A stretch of DNA of 9,018 nt from Bacteroidaceae bacterium (GTDB taxonomy: Bacteria > Bacteroidota > Bacteroidia > Bacteroidales > Bacteroidaceae): the NCBI GenBank assembly GCA_016284115.1, contig JAEEOD010000057.1:1-9018 (forward strand), read 5' to 3'. The notes under the pieces were generated by a model. It was given only the letters and a program-made list of their open reading frames with translations, made no database searches and had not been told where the DNA came from. This document shows positions 1 through 7,051 of this stretch, one piece after another (positions within the stretch are counted from its first letter, which is position 1; every line of letters starts with the position of its first letter). The translations under genes were made by a program, and so were the position numbers.

Positions 1-101
1 CGTTTGTCAAGCACTAAGCAAGTCTTGCCTGCCTGACGTGCCTTATAGGCGAAAGTGGCACCGAAGAGACCGGAGCCAACGATGAGGTAGTCGTATTTCA
101 T
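1..101 (-). CDS. glf: UDP-galactopyranose mutase, N-terminal start (partial, runs off window)
   Basis: The first 33 codons are visible and read MKYDYLIVGSGLFGATFAYK and onward to LVLDKR. This is the opening beta-alpha-beta of the FAD-binding Rossmann fold of Glf, with the dinucleotide motif GSGLFGA at residues 9-15 and an acidic Asp at the end of the second strand. Glf converts UDP-galactopyranose to UDP-galactofuranose in the cytoplasm, supplying Galf to polysaccharide synthesis. The start ATG at 101 is certain, because the fold begins at once. It lies 34 nt after the stop of the HAD gene, so it is probably the last visible gene of the operon starting near 3.0 kb. The rest is outside the window, so whether it is intact cannot be judged. 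It is a different copy from the glf 3' half at 8239-9018, which lies upstream in the same orientation. Confidence 0.9.
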   Translation of the reverse strand, partial: MKYDYLIVGSGLFGATFAYKARQAGKTCLVLDK

Positions 102-135
102 TACATTCCGTAGAATCATAGTTCTTATAAATACT

Positions 136-870
136 TTAAACAAACAAGAGGGTTCTAATTTTTGATGTTAATGCGATAATTGTTGATATTCTATTTTTTT
201 TAAGCCAATAGCTATCTAAGCCATTAGCCCCCGCATTGATGCAATCTGACTTCTTATTGTCACCAATCATCAGACATTCTGATGGCTTCTTCTGGATTTG
301 TTCTAAAACGTATGGATAAAAATCACCTGTTTTCTTGGTCTTACCAGCATCGCAGGAAGAGAAAATACCTGTGAAGAGGTGGTCTATCCCTAAGTGTGAA
401 AAGAATTGCCTGAGGTCGGAACTGGAAAGTCGAAAATCTGACACGCAATAGATGGGTGTATTGGCAGACTTTGCCTTTTCAAGGTATTGGATCGTTTCAG
501 TTATCGGGTGATGATGTTGCAGTTCAATATCTAATTCTATCTGATGGGCTTTGGCGATAAACTCCTCTTTAGAGCAGGAGCCAATGAGATTAAAGTAATG
601 ACAGTGATTGTAGATTTCTCCATAGATAACCTCAATAGGAACGGTGTTGTGCATTGCGCTCTTGACAACTTCTCTCCTATAATAAAGTAAGAATTTTGGG
701 TAGATGTTGAATTCTTTGCCTACCTTTTTTGCCCAAAGCACAAGTAGATAGTCCAGAGTGATATCCCTATAGAGAATGGTGTCCATGCAGTCTGTCAGGA
801 CAATCTTGTCTGTGGACTGGGGTAACCCATTGGTAATATTGTAATTTTCAATTAAATTATTTTTTCCCAT
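136..870 (-). CDS. HAD-superfamily hydrolase
   Basis: The protein has 244 residues. HAD motif I is at residues 25-31 (LTDCMDT), with D27 as the expected nucleophile. Motif II Ser is S144 in YCVSDFR, the motif III Lys lies in GKTKKTGDFY (K177-K180), and motif IV is MIGDNKKSD (D204, D209). A helical cap domain fits residues of about 40-120. The position two after the nucleophile is Met (M29), whereas phosphatases usually have Asp there; Asp follows at +3 instead. Relatives that read DxFDT are common in surface-polysaccharide loci, and their substrates are mostly unknown. The gene begins 10 nt after the ATP-grasp gene ends, so the two are likely co-transcribed. A phosphatase of a sugar phosphate or a lipid-linked intermediate is possible, but the sequence does not name the substrate. 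No signal peptide is seen, so it is probably cytoplasmic. Confidence 0.85.
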   Translation of the reverse strand: MGKNNLIENYNITNGLPQSTDKIVLTDCMDTILYRDITLDYLLVLWAKKVGKEFNIYPKFLLYYRREVVKSAMHNTVPIEVIYGEIYNHCHYFNLIGSCSKEEFIAKAHQIELDIELQHHHPITETIQYLEKAKSANTPIYCVSDFRLSSSDLRQFFSHLGIDHLFTGIFSSCDAGKTKKTGDFYPYVLEQIQKKPSECLMIGDNKKSDCINAGANGLDSYWLKKNRISTIIALTSKIRTLLFV

Positions 871-880
871 TTTGCTTTTC

Positions 881-1816
881 TCAAGATGGTATGATCATTT
901 TGTCTGCATATTCTTTCTCTGCTTCTACGGGGAAGAACTTATTGTAGCCAGAACCATGATGCATGGTGATTTCACCGAAATACATACGTCCGCCAACTTC
1001 ATAATAGTCAACTCTTACGTAATATTTGAAGTGTTTAGCAATGGTATTGCCGTATTCTATCATCTTATCTAGATTTTTCGGCTTAGGCTCATTAATGTCT
1101 GTTCGGAGCGGTTTGTGGTTACGGATGGACACCCATTGGAAATGGAGCAATTTCCATTCGGGCGAGAACATGGCCCGGTAGATGTCCCCCTCTCTGTCAA
1201 CAACGCAATAGATGAACTGAAGTTCACCGTTGATGTAATGGAGTTTATAATCAACAGGTATTTTCCCCTCATCATCAGTTAATAGTTTCTCAACGATGAT
1301 ACAGGGCTTAATGTTCTTATACTGCCATTCCTGAGTTGCATAGTAATGATTGCAATACATCCAACGGCGACAATCTGTCCGTAACTGCTTGATGTCTATT
1401 TCGCGTTTATCCCGGACAATTTTCCAGGTACTCGAACCTGTATTTGCCTTAATCACAAAGGGTTCATCGGGTAGGGATTCGTATGTGACATCTTTCCAAC
1501 TGTCAAAAGACTTGATGAGGGGAACGATATGCTCTTCGCCGAAATTATTCTTATAGAACTCCCTCACTCTCAGCTTGTCAGCTGCGAGGGTGTTAAAGTC
1601 CTTTCTGTCGTTGAGTTTCACCCACTGAATCTTTTCATTCAATGTTTGGGGATTTTTAAGATCGGGGGTGAATCCCATCTGTTTTTTGAAACGCTTCTTG
1701 ATAATTCTCTTATCTCCAAGCACTCTACATGGAATTTCGTATCTGAATGCAAAATACAGCCGATAAGCCCAGTAGTTGTTTTTAATGAGATCTTTTATGT
1801 CTTTATTTATTTGCAT
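881..1816 (-). CDS. TupA-like ATP-grasp family protein
   Basis: The protein has 311 residues. Its pattern matches the ATP-grasp family named after TupA (teichuronopeptide biosynthesis): NEKIQWVKLND at residues 60-70, DK at 80-81, the nucleotide-binding strand FVIKANTGSS at 120-129, DYKLHYINGE at 189-198, and the acidic metal-binding end RVDYYEVGGRMYFGEITMHH at 268-287. ATP-grasp enzymes activate a carboxylate as an acyl phosphate and join it to an amine or similar nucleophile. TupA is linked to adding an amino-acid polymer to a uronic-acid polysaccharide. In Bacteroidales these genes sit among glycosyltransferases and are sometimes labelled glycosyltransferase. The role inferred here is amide decoration of the polymer or a precursor, with unknown partners. 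The gene lies 25 nt after the GT4 stop and 10 nt before the HAD gene. No membrane segment is seen. Confidence 0.82.
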   Translation of the reverse strand: MQINKDIKDLIKNNYWAYRLYFAFRYEIPCRVLGDKRIIKKRFKKQMGFTPDLKNPQTLNEKIQWVKLNDRKDFNTLAADKLRVREFYKNNFGEEHIVPLIKSFDSWKDVTYESLPDEPFVIKANTGSSTWKIVRDKREIDIKQLRTDCRRWMYCNHYYATQEWQYKNIKPCIIVEKLLTDDEGKIPVDYKLHYINGELQFIYCVVDREGDIYRAMFSPEWKLLHFQWVSIRNHKPLRTDINEPKPKNLDKMIEYGNTIAKHFKYYVRVDYYEVGGRMYFGEITMHHGSGYNKFFPVEAEKEYADKMIIPS

Positions 1817-1841
1817 TGTTTTTAACTTTTTGGAAAGAATC

Positions 1842-2996
1842 TTAGATAGAACGGATTATACTCCTCAAATATGTTTCCCAACGCTTCATTGTATGCTCAA
1901 TATCATAGAAATTGCTTCGTTCTATAGCCTTCTGCTGAACAGTTTTTCTATGATTCTCGTCCGTTATCATCTTCTGAATGGCATATGCCAAATCCTCAAC
2001 ATTATCAGGTTCACAACAAAGTCCTTGACTATCATCTTGGATGATTTCGCGCTGACGGCCTTTGTAGTCACATGCAATGCAGGCGCATCCTTGACTCATC
2101 GCTTCTATCAGCACCAAGCCAAAACCTTCGTACCGACTGCTCAGTACAAATATCTCTGATTTTTTATAGAGCGACTCTATGTCTTTTTGGAATCCCAAGA
2201 ACTCAATATGATATTTCTCTGACCTCCAAATCTTCTGTCCATCACTTGAAACTTGAAGTTTGAAATCTGAATCCTCAGGAATTGACATAAGATATTCAAA
2301 ATCTTCCTTTTCCCCATCTCCTGCAATCTTCAGCCACCAATCTCTTAAGTTTTCGTTATCGTTAACGTTATCGTAGTATAGGCTTTTCCATGCTTGGAGC
2401 AAAACATCGAATCCTTTTGCATACCAACCTCCTATGCGTCCTGCGGCTAAAACGATATTCTCTTTTGGGGGTAGTTCTTTTACAGGTTGAAGAGATAGAG
2501 GGTTAGGCATTACCGTGACACCTTTGAATTTATTGCCGATAACTTTCTTGTCTGCCTCTGTAAGGACAGTGATGTGTTTGTAAATATAGTTAACGATGAA
2601 TTTAAAGAACCATTGCTGTTTGGTGAACGGGGCGTTTTTGGGGCGATCAAAAGTATAATGGTCGGTGGCCACTACAGGAATGCTTGTTCCGATTGTACTG
2701 ATTCTTGCTACCAATGAGCATAACTCCATAATTCCAATCACAACATCCGGTTGGTGAGATTTTATCAGTTTTCGAAGATCTTTTACTGATGAGACCCACT
2801 TTTTGAATATGTTCTTGTTTGTTGAAAAAATGTTTTCAACGACAACCCCTCCGTCTAATGAGAAGTTCACTTTCTCATACAAGTTTGTTGCCACTATCAC
2901 ATGATGCTCTCTTGAAAAGAAACCATTGGCTAGGGATGCAGCAACGCGTTCAGCACCGCCAAAGCCAAGATTGGAACATACAATGAGAATTTTCAT
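1842..2996 (-). CDS. GT4-family glycosyltransferase (GT-B fold)
   Basis: With the start at 2996 the product has 384 residues. An ATG at 3011 would add MSAAI, but the Rossmann strand MKILIVCSNLGFGGAERVA begins directly at 2996, so I prefer that start. The N-terminal donor-like loop GFGGAER (11-17) and the C-terminal EX7E signature (E290 to E298 in EGFGLVLIE) place it in GT4, the retaining transferases that use nucleotide sugars. It probably adds one sugar to the lipid-linked repeat unit at the inner membrane; donor and linkage cannot be read from the sequence. Two stretches are unlike the family and match repeats found near 8.1-8.2 kb: YDNVNDNEN around residues 208-216, and DSDFKLQVSSDG at 242-253. 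Both fall in presumed loops between AWKSL and the FLGF strand, and the frame stays open. It is the first gene of the run that ends with glf. Confidence 0.9.
   Translation of the reverse strand: MKILIVCSNLGFGGAERVAASLANGFFSREHHVIVATNLYEKVNFSLDGGVVVENIFSTNKNIFKKWVSSVKDLRKLIKSHQPDVVIGIMELCSLVARISTIGTSIPVVATDHYTFDRPKNAPFTKQQWFFKFIVNYIYKHITVLTEADKKVIGNKFKGVTVMPNPLSLQPVKELPPKENIVLAAGRIGGWYAKGFDVLLQAWKSLYYDNVNDNENLRDWWLKIAGDGEKEDFEYLMSIPEDSDFKLQVSSDGQKIWRSEKYHIEFLGFQKDIESLYKKSEIFVLSSRYEGFGLVLIEAMSQGCACIACDYKGRQREIIQDDSQGLCCEPDNVEDLAYAIQKMITDENHRKTVQQKAIERSNFYDIEHTMKRWETYLRSIIRSI
2244..2271 (+). repeat. Heptamer repeat (CTTGAAA-type), copy inside the GT4 gene
   Basis: Four consecutive 7-nt units of the type CTTGAAA/TTTGAAA are readable on the plus strand, the last one degenerate. 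On the coding strand they translate as part of DSDFKLQVSS. The same heptamer family forms a clean five-unit array at 8148-8182, read there on the opposite strand. Confidence 0.6.
2349..2374 (-). repeat. Hexamer repeat (ACGNTA-type), copy inside the GT4 gene
   Basis: The minus strand carries four consecutive hexamers of the type ACGATA, ACGTTA or ACGAAA, encoding DNVNDNEN within the glycosyltransferase. The same units in slightly different order make up the two 31-nt copies at 8094-8124 and 8210-8240, and a decayed copy is at 3078-3096. The hexamer length keeps the reading frame. Confidence 0.7.
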
Positions 2997-3062
2997 AATT
3001 GCGGCAGACAAATAATAAAGTTCTTGATTTTATTTTGGTTTATCGAGCGAGAGTAACATATA

Positions 3063-3070
3063 CAAATGTA
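3063..3070 (-). promoter_or_regulatory. Candidate Bacteroidales -7 box (TACATTTG) upstream of the GT4 gene
   Basis: The minus strand reads TACATTTG, an exact match to the TAnnTTTG -7 element used by the primary sigma factor of Bacteroidetes. It lies in the 136-nt spacer between the fcl remnant and the glycosyltransferase start, about 65 nt before the ATG at 2996. No good TTTG -33 box is seen at the usual distance; the decayed hexamer repeat occupies that interval. If it is real, it would start the run GT4, ATP-grasp, HAD, glf. Confidence 0.4.
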
Positions 3071-3077
3071 CGTAAAT

Positions 3078-3096
3078 CGATAATGTTAACGCTGAC
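3078..3096 (+). repeat. Decayed hexamer repeat copy in the spacer
   Basis: The 19 nt CGATAATGTTAACGCTGAC differ at two positions from the matching part of the copy at 8210-8240. It lies just upstream of the candidate promoter box for the GT4 operon, in the same strand orientation as the 8.1-8.2 kb copies. Confidence 0.5.
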
Positions 3097-3132
3097 TTTT
3101 TACTAATACTTTTTCAGCTTTAAACTCAAGGT

Positions 3133-3708
3133 TTAAGTGGTTTGGTGATTGATGCAGATACCTTGTTTGTACCACTCGTAGAGGAGATGGATGCCTTCGT
3201 CGATTTCTATTTTATGATGCCATCCTAACTGATGAAGTCTGGTAATGTCGGTGAGTTTCTTTAGGGTTCCATCGGGTTTTGAGGCATCCCATCGTAGTTC
3301 ACCTTGGAAACAGATTTCCTTCATAATGAGTTCGGCTACTTCGCGGATGCTGATTTCCTTGCCGGTACCAACGTTGATGTGACAATTTCGGATCTCGGTA
3401 ATGCCATCGGCGTTCTTGATACTGCTGTCGTAGGTGTCCTTTAAATCCACGTTGAGCAGCACATGGACGGAGGCGTCGGTCATTTCTTTGCTCCACAGGA
3501 ACTCGCGCATCGGGCGGCCTGTTCCCCAAAGGGTTACGGCGTCGGGACGGATTCCATAATGGGCCAAGACGCGCAGGATGTCTTCCTTATTGCTGTTGCC
3601 ATCCACGCGTTCAGTGTTTCCGTTTGAAGTCATAGAAATTGGACGCAGGGAGAAGTCCTTGCGAACAGCATCCCAGTCGTTTTCATTCAGGCATTTGGCC
3701 AGATGAAA
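3133..3708 (-). pseudogene. fcl: GDP-L-fucose synthase, C-terminal remnant
   Basis: The frame from 3708 to the stop at 3133 reads FHLAKCLNENDWDAVRKD, then VTLWGTGRPMREFLWS, HINVGTGKEISIRE and SKPDGTLKKL. This is a clear match to the C-terminal half of GDP-L-fucose synthase (Fcl/WcaG, an SDR epimerase-reductase making GDP-L-fucose from the 4-keto-6-deoxymannose intermediate). The N-terminal Rossmann half with the NADP-binding glycine motif and the Ser-Tyr-Lys catalytic residues is missing: the codon before F is TAA, and upstream sequence belongs to the SGNH gene. About 191 codons remain, where the whole family protein has over 300, so it cannot be active. An ATG at 3633 gives a 166-residue frame that may be mis-annotated as a gene. 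The stretch SMTSNGNTE looks like a small in-frame insertion relative to the family. No gmd partner is visible. Confidence 0.88.
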
Positions 3709-4588
3709 TTAATAAGGCTTTCACATCATGAGCAAAAATCGGGGAGAATAATTCTGCCCCTTTGGCACTCAAGTGGTTTGCGTCTTTCCAAATGTCTTTC
3801 CTATCTTGAAAGAGACCGTTTGTATGATAATCGAGGAATGGTATATGATTGTCTTTTGCTATAAGTTTTAAAAAGTCATACTGTGTGGGAGTTGGCTTAA
3901 CGTACCAAGGGGATGCACAGAAGATTAATTGAATATTCTGCTGTTTGCATGTGTTAATGAACTTATGCAGATATCTTACGGCCACAGAATCTACCTTAAA
4001 GTCTTTACTTTGACTGATTTCCCCCATTTTAATTGATGGTAAAGGACGATAGCCTTGAATATCTGCTCCTTTAGCATCATTCTTGATTATTCCAGTAAAG
4101 TTACTAAGCACGCAAGAGTTGTATCTGTAAACATGTGATAACTGGTAGTCAATAAAGGTTTTTGTATCTTTGAATACGGAGTCAATTTGTTCTGATTGTC
4201 CAATATAAGGTGCCAGCATGGGGAGATTGGCCGACGTTCCATCAACGAGATACCCCATCTCCAAACAAATAATCTTTGGGATATGGTGTTTTAAAATCAG
4301 ATTAAGATTCGCATATTGGAAAAATATATCTGGTGATCCGTCGAAACCTGCAACATACACAGTTGTCAGCAGAGAGTCTTCAATAATAGAGGGAACAAAA
4401 TGGTGGCTTGTCCGAGAAGCCCCCATCAGGATGAAGTCGGAATTTACATCATTGGCAATGTAAAGATAGGGTTTGTCGTCAGAGAATTTAGAATGCTCGT
4501 GAAGCCACCACAGACCCTTTCCCAGTACTCGGTCGAAGATAAAGAATCCAAGGAGTAGTGCAAATATTGTTATGAGTGTTTTTTTCAT
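3683..4588 (-). CDS. SGNH-fold, membrane-anchored acyltransferase partner (DltD/AlgJ-like role)
   Basis: The protein has 301 residues. An N-terminal hydrophobic segment after MKK (about residues 4-19) acts as a signal or anchor, so the domain is outside the inner membrane. The block I Ser motif is ILMGASRTSHHF (S58), and the C-terminal DANHLSAKG supplies the Asp and His (D269, H272), giving a complete SGNH-type triad. Such proteins pair with MBOAT channels in DltB/DltD and AlgI/AlgJ systems and help transfer or position the acyl group onto an exported polymer. The gene follows the MBOAT gene by 12 nt, which fits that pairing. Its last eight residues (ISSGQMPE) are read from fcl DNA in another frame, so its 3' end was reshaped by recombination; the catalytic DANH motif is well upstream and intact. 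A plain glycan esterase is an alternative. Confidence 0.82.
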   Translation of the reverse strand: MKKTLITIFALLLGFFIFDRVLGKGLWWLHEHSKFSDDKPYLYIANDVNSDFILMGASRTSHHFVPSIIEDSLLTTVYVAGFDGSPDIFFQYANLNLILKHHIPKIICLEMGYLVDGTSANLPMLAPYIGQSEQIDSVFKDTKTFIDYQLSHVYRYNSCVLSNFTGIIKNDAKGADIQGYRPLPSIKMGEISQSKDFKVDSVAVRYLHKFINTCKQQNIQLIFCASPWYVKPTPTQYDFLKLIAKDNHIPFLDYHTNGLFQDRKDIWKDANHLSAKGAELFSPIFAHDVKALLISSGQMPE

Positions 4589-4600
4589 CGATTCACTCTT

Positions 4601-6031
4601 TTAGAATTGGAAATAAATGAACTGGCTGCCATTCAATTTTCCAAATAGAATGATGAAGAATATCATGGCTAGCACATATCCATGGCGGACAACCCAATAA
4701 CGACTCTGAGACAGATGTAGTTTTAGTCCGAACTCGTCAATGAATTCTTTTACGAAAAGTATAGCTAAACTTAGAAAAATAAGTACCCATTCTGTGACTC
4801 TAAGACCTTTATAGGGTGCAGCTATGTCTGTAAATACTTTACTAATAACAGAAAAGGCATCTTCTAACGTGTTTGCACGGAAGAAAATTAAAATGAACGC
4901 CAAAATAATATAAGTAGTAAATCTCTGTACACCATGGTAAAGAGCATTATTTTTTAGATTATGCTTCTTTTCCCATTTCTTCTTCTTTTTTTGTGTTAAC
5001 AGTCCATAGACTAGACCGAGACCGAATAATGAGAAACAAAATACATAAGTCCAGTTGGCGCCGTGCCAAAAACCAGAAATGAAAAATGTGAACCAGATGC
5101 TAAAGCACCACCACCATAATTTTGTACTGCTTCCTACCAGTGAGTAATAGATGTAGTCCATAAACCATGTAGTAAGAGAGATGTGATTACGTTTCCAATA
5201 GTCTTGAATGGATGTTGAAAAGAAATAAGGTTGCCTAAAGTTCTGCATCAAAGTGAATCCCATGATCTTTGCTGAACCAATGGCTATTAGTGAATAGCCA
5301 GCGAAATCACCGTAAAGCTGGAAAGGGAATAGTAATGATGCCAATAAGGAGGATCCTCCATTATGCATAGCAACATTATTAAAGATGGAATTCACATAAA
5401 CTGCTATGCGGTCGGCAACCACAAGTTTAAGGAAATAGCCCCACAGCATCATGTTGAGGCCTTTCATCAAGTTGTCGTAACTAAACTTTTTCTTTTCTTG
5501 AAACTGTGGAAGTAAGCCTGTAGAGCGCTCTATTGGCCCAGCAACCAACTGTGGGAAAAACGAAACGAATAGAGCATAGCGGAAAAAGTTCTTCTCTGGG
5601 GCAATGGTTCTACGATAGACATCTATACTATAGCCTAATGCCTGGAAGATATAGAATGAGATGCCCACTGGGAGCAGAACCTTGAATTCTGGTATATGGA
5701 TGGAAATGCCCGCTAAATCCATTAATGCGGTGATATTGTCTGCCGCCCAATTAAAATACTTGAAGAAGAATAGGATGACGAGATTTGCAATGATGGAAAT
5801 GGAAAGGATGGTCTTCTTCTTGTTTTCGTATCTATCAATTCCAAACGATGCCAAATAAGTGATTCCTGTACTTGCGAGCAATAAGAGTGCATACACGGGT
5901 TCCCAGTTCATGTAGAAATAGTAACTAGCCACTAGCAGGAACAAATTCCTCCATTTCAACGAAGGAATGGCATAGTACACAATGCATACTATAGGGAAGA
6001 ATAGCAGGAAATCAAGAGAATTAAATAACAT
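4601..6031 (-). CDS. MBOAT-family membrane O-acyltransferase (AlgI/DltB-like)
   Basis: The protein has 476 residues and is rich in hydrophobic segments from the start (MLFNSLDFLLFFPIVCIVYY), about ten or more by eye. Family hallmarks are present: LLPVGISFYIFQALGYSIDVYR (119-140), FVSFFPQLVAGPIERS (155-170), QLYGDFAGYSLIAIG (238-252), the first conserved His in YWKRNHISLTTWF (H283), and the invariant catalytic His in FISGFWHGANW (H323). MBOAT proteins form a funnel through which an acyl donor on the cytoplasmic side reaches an exported acceptor. Here the likely donor is the acyl-ACP made by the three genes upstream, the acceptor is the nascent polysaccharide, and the SGNH protein is the partner. 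The start is 9 nt after the KAS III stop. Length and motifs are normal for the AlgI group, with nothing missing. Confidence 0.93.
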   Translation of the reverse strand: MLFNSLDFLLFFPIVCIVYYAIPSLKWRNLFLLVASYYFYMNWEPVYALLLLASTGITYLASFGIDRYENKKKTILSISIIANLVILFFFKYFNWAADNITALMDLAGISIHIPEFKVLLPVGISFYIFQALGYSIDVYRRTIAPEKNFFRYALFVSFFPQLVAGPIERSTGLLPQFQEKKKFSYDNLMKGLNMMLWGYFLKLVVADRIAVYVNSIFNNVAMHNGGSSLLASLLFPFQLYGDFAGYSLIAIGSAKIMGFTLMQNFRQPYFFSTSIQDYWKRNHISLTTWFMDYIYYSLVGSSTKLWWWCFSIWFTFFISGFWHGANWTYVFCFSLFGLGLVYGLLTQKKKKKWEKKHNLKNNALYHGVQRFTTYIILAFILIFFRANTLEDAFSVISKVFTDIAAPYKGLRVTEWVLIFLSLAILFVKEFIDEFGLKLHLSQSRYWVVRHGYVLAMIFFIILFGKLNGSQFIYFQF

Positions 6032-6040
6032 GGTTCTGTA

Positions 6041-7039
6041 TTAAAAAATTAACATTGTGCCGCCCCAACTCAGTCCTACGCCAAAACCGCTGACCATTAC
6101 TTTCATACCAGAACTGATAGTACCCTTGTCAATGCAGTCTTTTAATCCGATAAGTACTGTGGAACTGACGGTGTTACCCGTTTCTTCCAGATTCACGTAG
6201 AACTTGTCCTTTGGCAGCACGCATACCTTGCGGATAGTGTTGAGCATGAACTTATTGGCCTGATGGAAAACGTAGTAGTCCACGTCGTCTTTCTCAATAC
6301 CGTTCTTTTTCAGGATCTCCTTCATCATTGAGGGAACGGCATCGAGAGTGAAGTTAAAGATGCCTCCACCGTCCATATATAGATAGTCGTCATATCGGAT
6401 ATGACCTTCATCATCCTCTACGAAGTTACCCGTAGGCTGGGGGCATCTTGAGGCACCGGTTGCTACAATAAGCTTGTCGTAACCGCTGCCGTCCGTCCCA
6501 AGCGAGAACTCTCCTATTTGGGCGATTCCTTCAGTAGAAATCAGGCATGCAGCAGCACCGTCACCGAAAATACTTCTGTTACTTTTGTCTGAAGGGTGCA
6601 GATATTTGTTGTAATGCTCTGCGGTAAGCAGCAGGACATTACTTGCGATGCCAGCGGCAATGAGTCCTTTGGCAATGGCCATTCCGTAAATACAACCAGA
6701 ACAGCCTAAATTATAGTCAAAGGCCCCCGCAGAGGTGGGGATTCCTAATTTGTCCTGTAAGATGCATGCTGTTGAAGGCAAGAAATAATCCGGGCTTTGC
6801 GTGCAAAGCAAAACAAAGTCAATAGATTTTGGAGAGATGTTGTATTCCTCAAAGAGTTTACGGGCTGCTTTCTCCGCCATGTCCCCTGCCGTTTCATCCG
6901 GAGCCGCCAAATGACGGGAGTTGACGCCAACTTTAGCAGCCACCTTGTCGACACTCCATTCGGGGAAATCCCTTACGAGTTCCTCGTTTGTCAAGACTTG
7001 TTCCGGCAGATAATATGATATTGCCTTTATGTATGCCAT
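6041..7039 (-). CDS. 3-oxoacyl-ACP synthase III (FabH-like)
   Basis: The protein has 332 residues, a normal FabH length. The thiolase-fold triad is complete: the nucleophile C113 in YNLGCSGCIYG, H259 in FHQANKFML, and N289 in EETGNTVSST. KAS III enzymes condense an acyl-CoA primer with malonyl-ACP to give 3-oxoacyl-ACP. The location between a ketoreductase and an MBOAT acyltransferase, after a private ACP, argues for a specialised role in making a decorating acyl group instead of housekeeping fatty acid synthesis. Primer choice cannot be read from the sequence; acetyl-CoA is the default guess. The gene starts 12 nt after the SDR stop and ends 9 nt before MBOAT, so it sits inside one operon. 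The C113 environment (LGCSGC in place of the AACAG type) suggests a secondary-metabolite or capsule-type subfamily. Confidence 0.93.
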   Translation of the reverse strand: MAYIKAISYYLPEQVLTNEELVRDFPEWSVDKVAAKVGVNSRHLAAPDETAGDMAEKAARKLFEEYNISPKSIDFVLLCTQSPDYFLPSTACILQDKLGIPTSAGAFDYNLGCSGCIYGMAIAKGLIAAGIASNVLLLTAEHYNKYLHPSDKSNRSIFGDGAAACLISTEGIAQIGEFSLGTDGSGYDKLIVATGASRCPQPTGNFVEDDEGHIRYDDYLYMDGGGIFNFTLDAVPSMMKEILKKNGIEKDDVDYYVFHQANKFMLNTIRKVCVLPKDKFYVNLEETGNTVSSTVLIGLKDCIDKGTISSGMKVMVSGFGVGLSWGGTMLIF

Positions 7040-7051
7040 GATAATAAATGT

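Noticed and set aside
872..1825. Several open frames on the plus strand opposite the ATP-grasp gene, and others opposite the glycosyltransferase, MBOAT, SDR and KAS III genes
   Set aside because: They have no recognisable domains and odd composition, and overlap genes on the minus strand whose conserved motifs are clear. They are shadow frames.
2271..2279. The 9-mer ATCCTCAGG shared between the GT4 repeat region and the glf micro-insert (both encode PED)
   Set aside because: A shared 9-mer in a 9-kb window is expected by chance, and the surrounding bases do not match.
3120..3136. Inverted repeat TTAAAC/GTTTAA at the fcl stop codon as a terminator
   Set aside because: The 6-bp stem is all but AT-only and is not followed by a T-tract on either strand.
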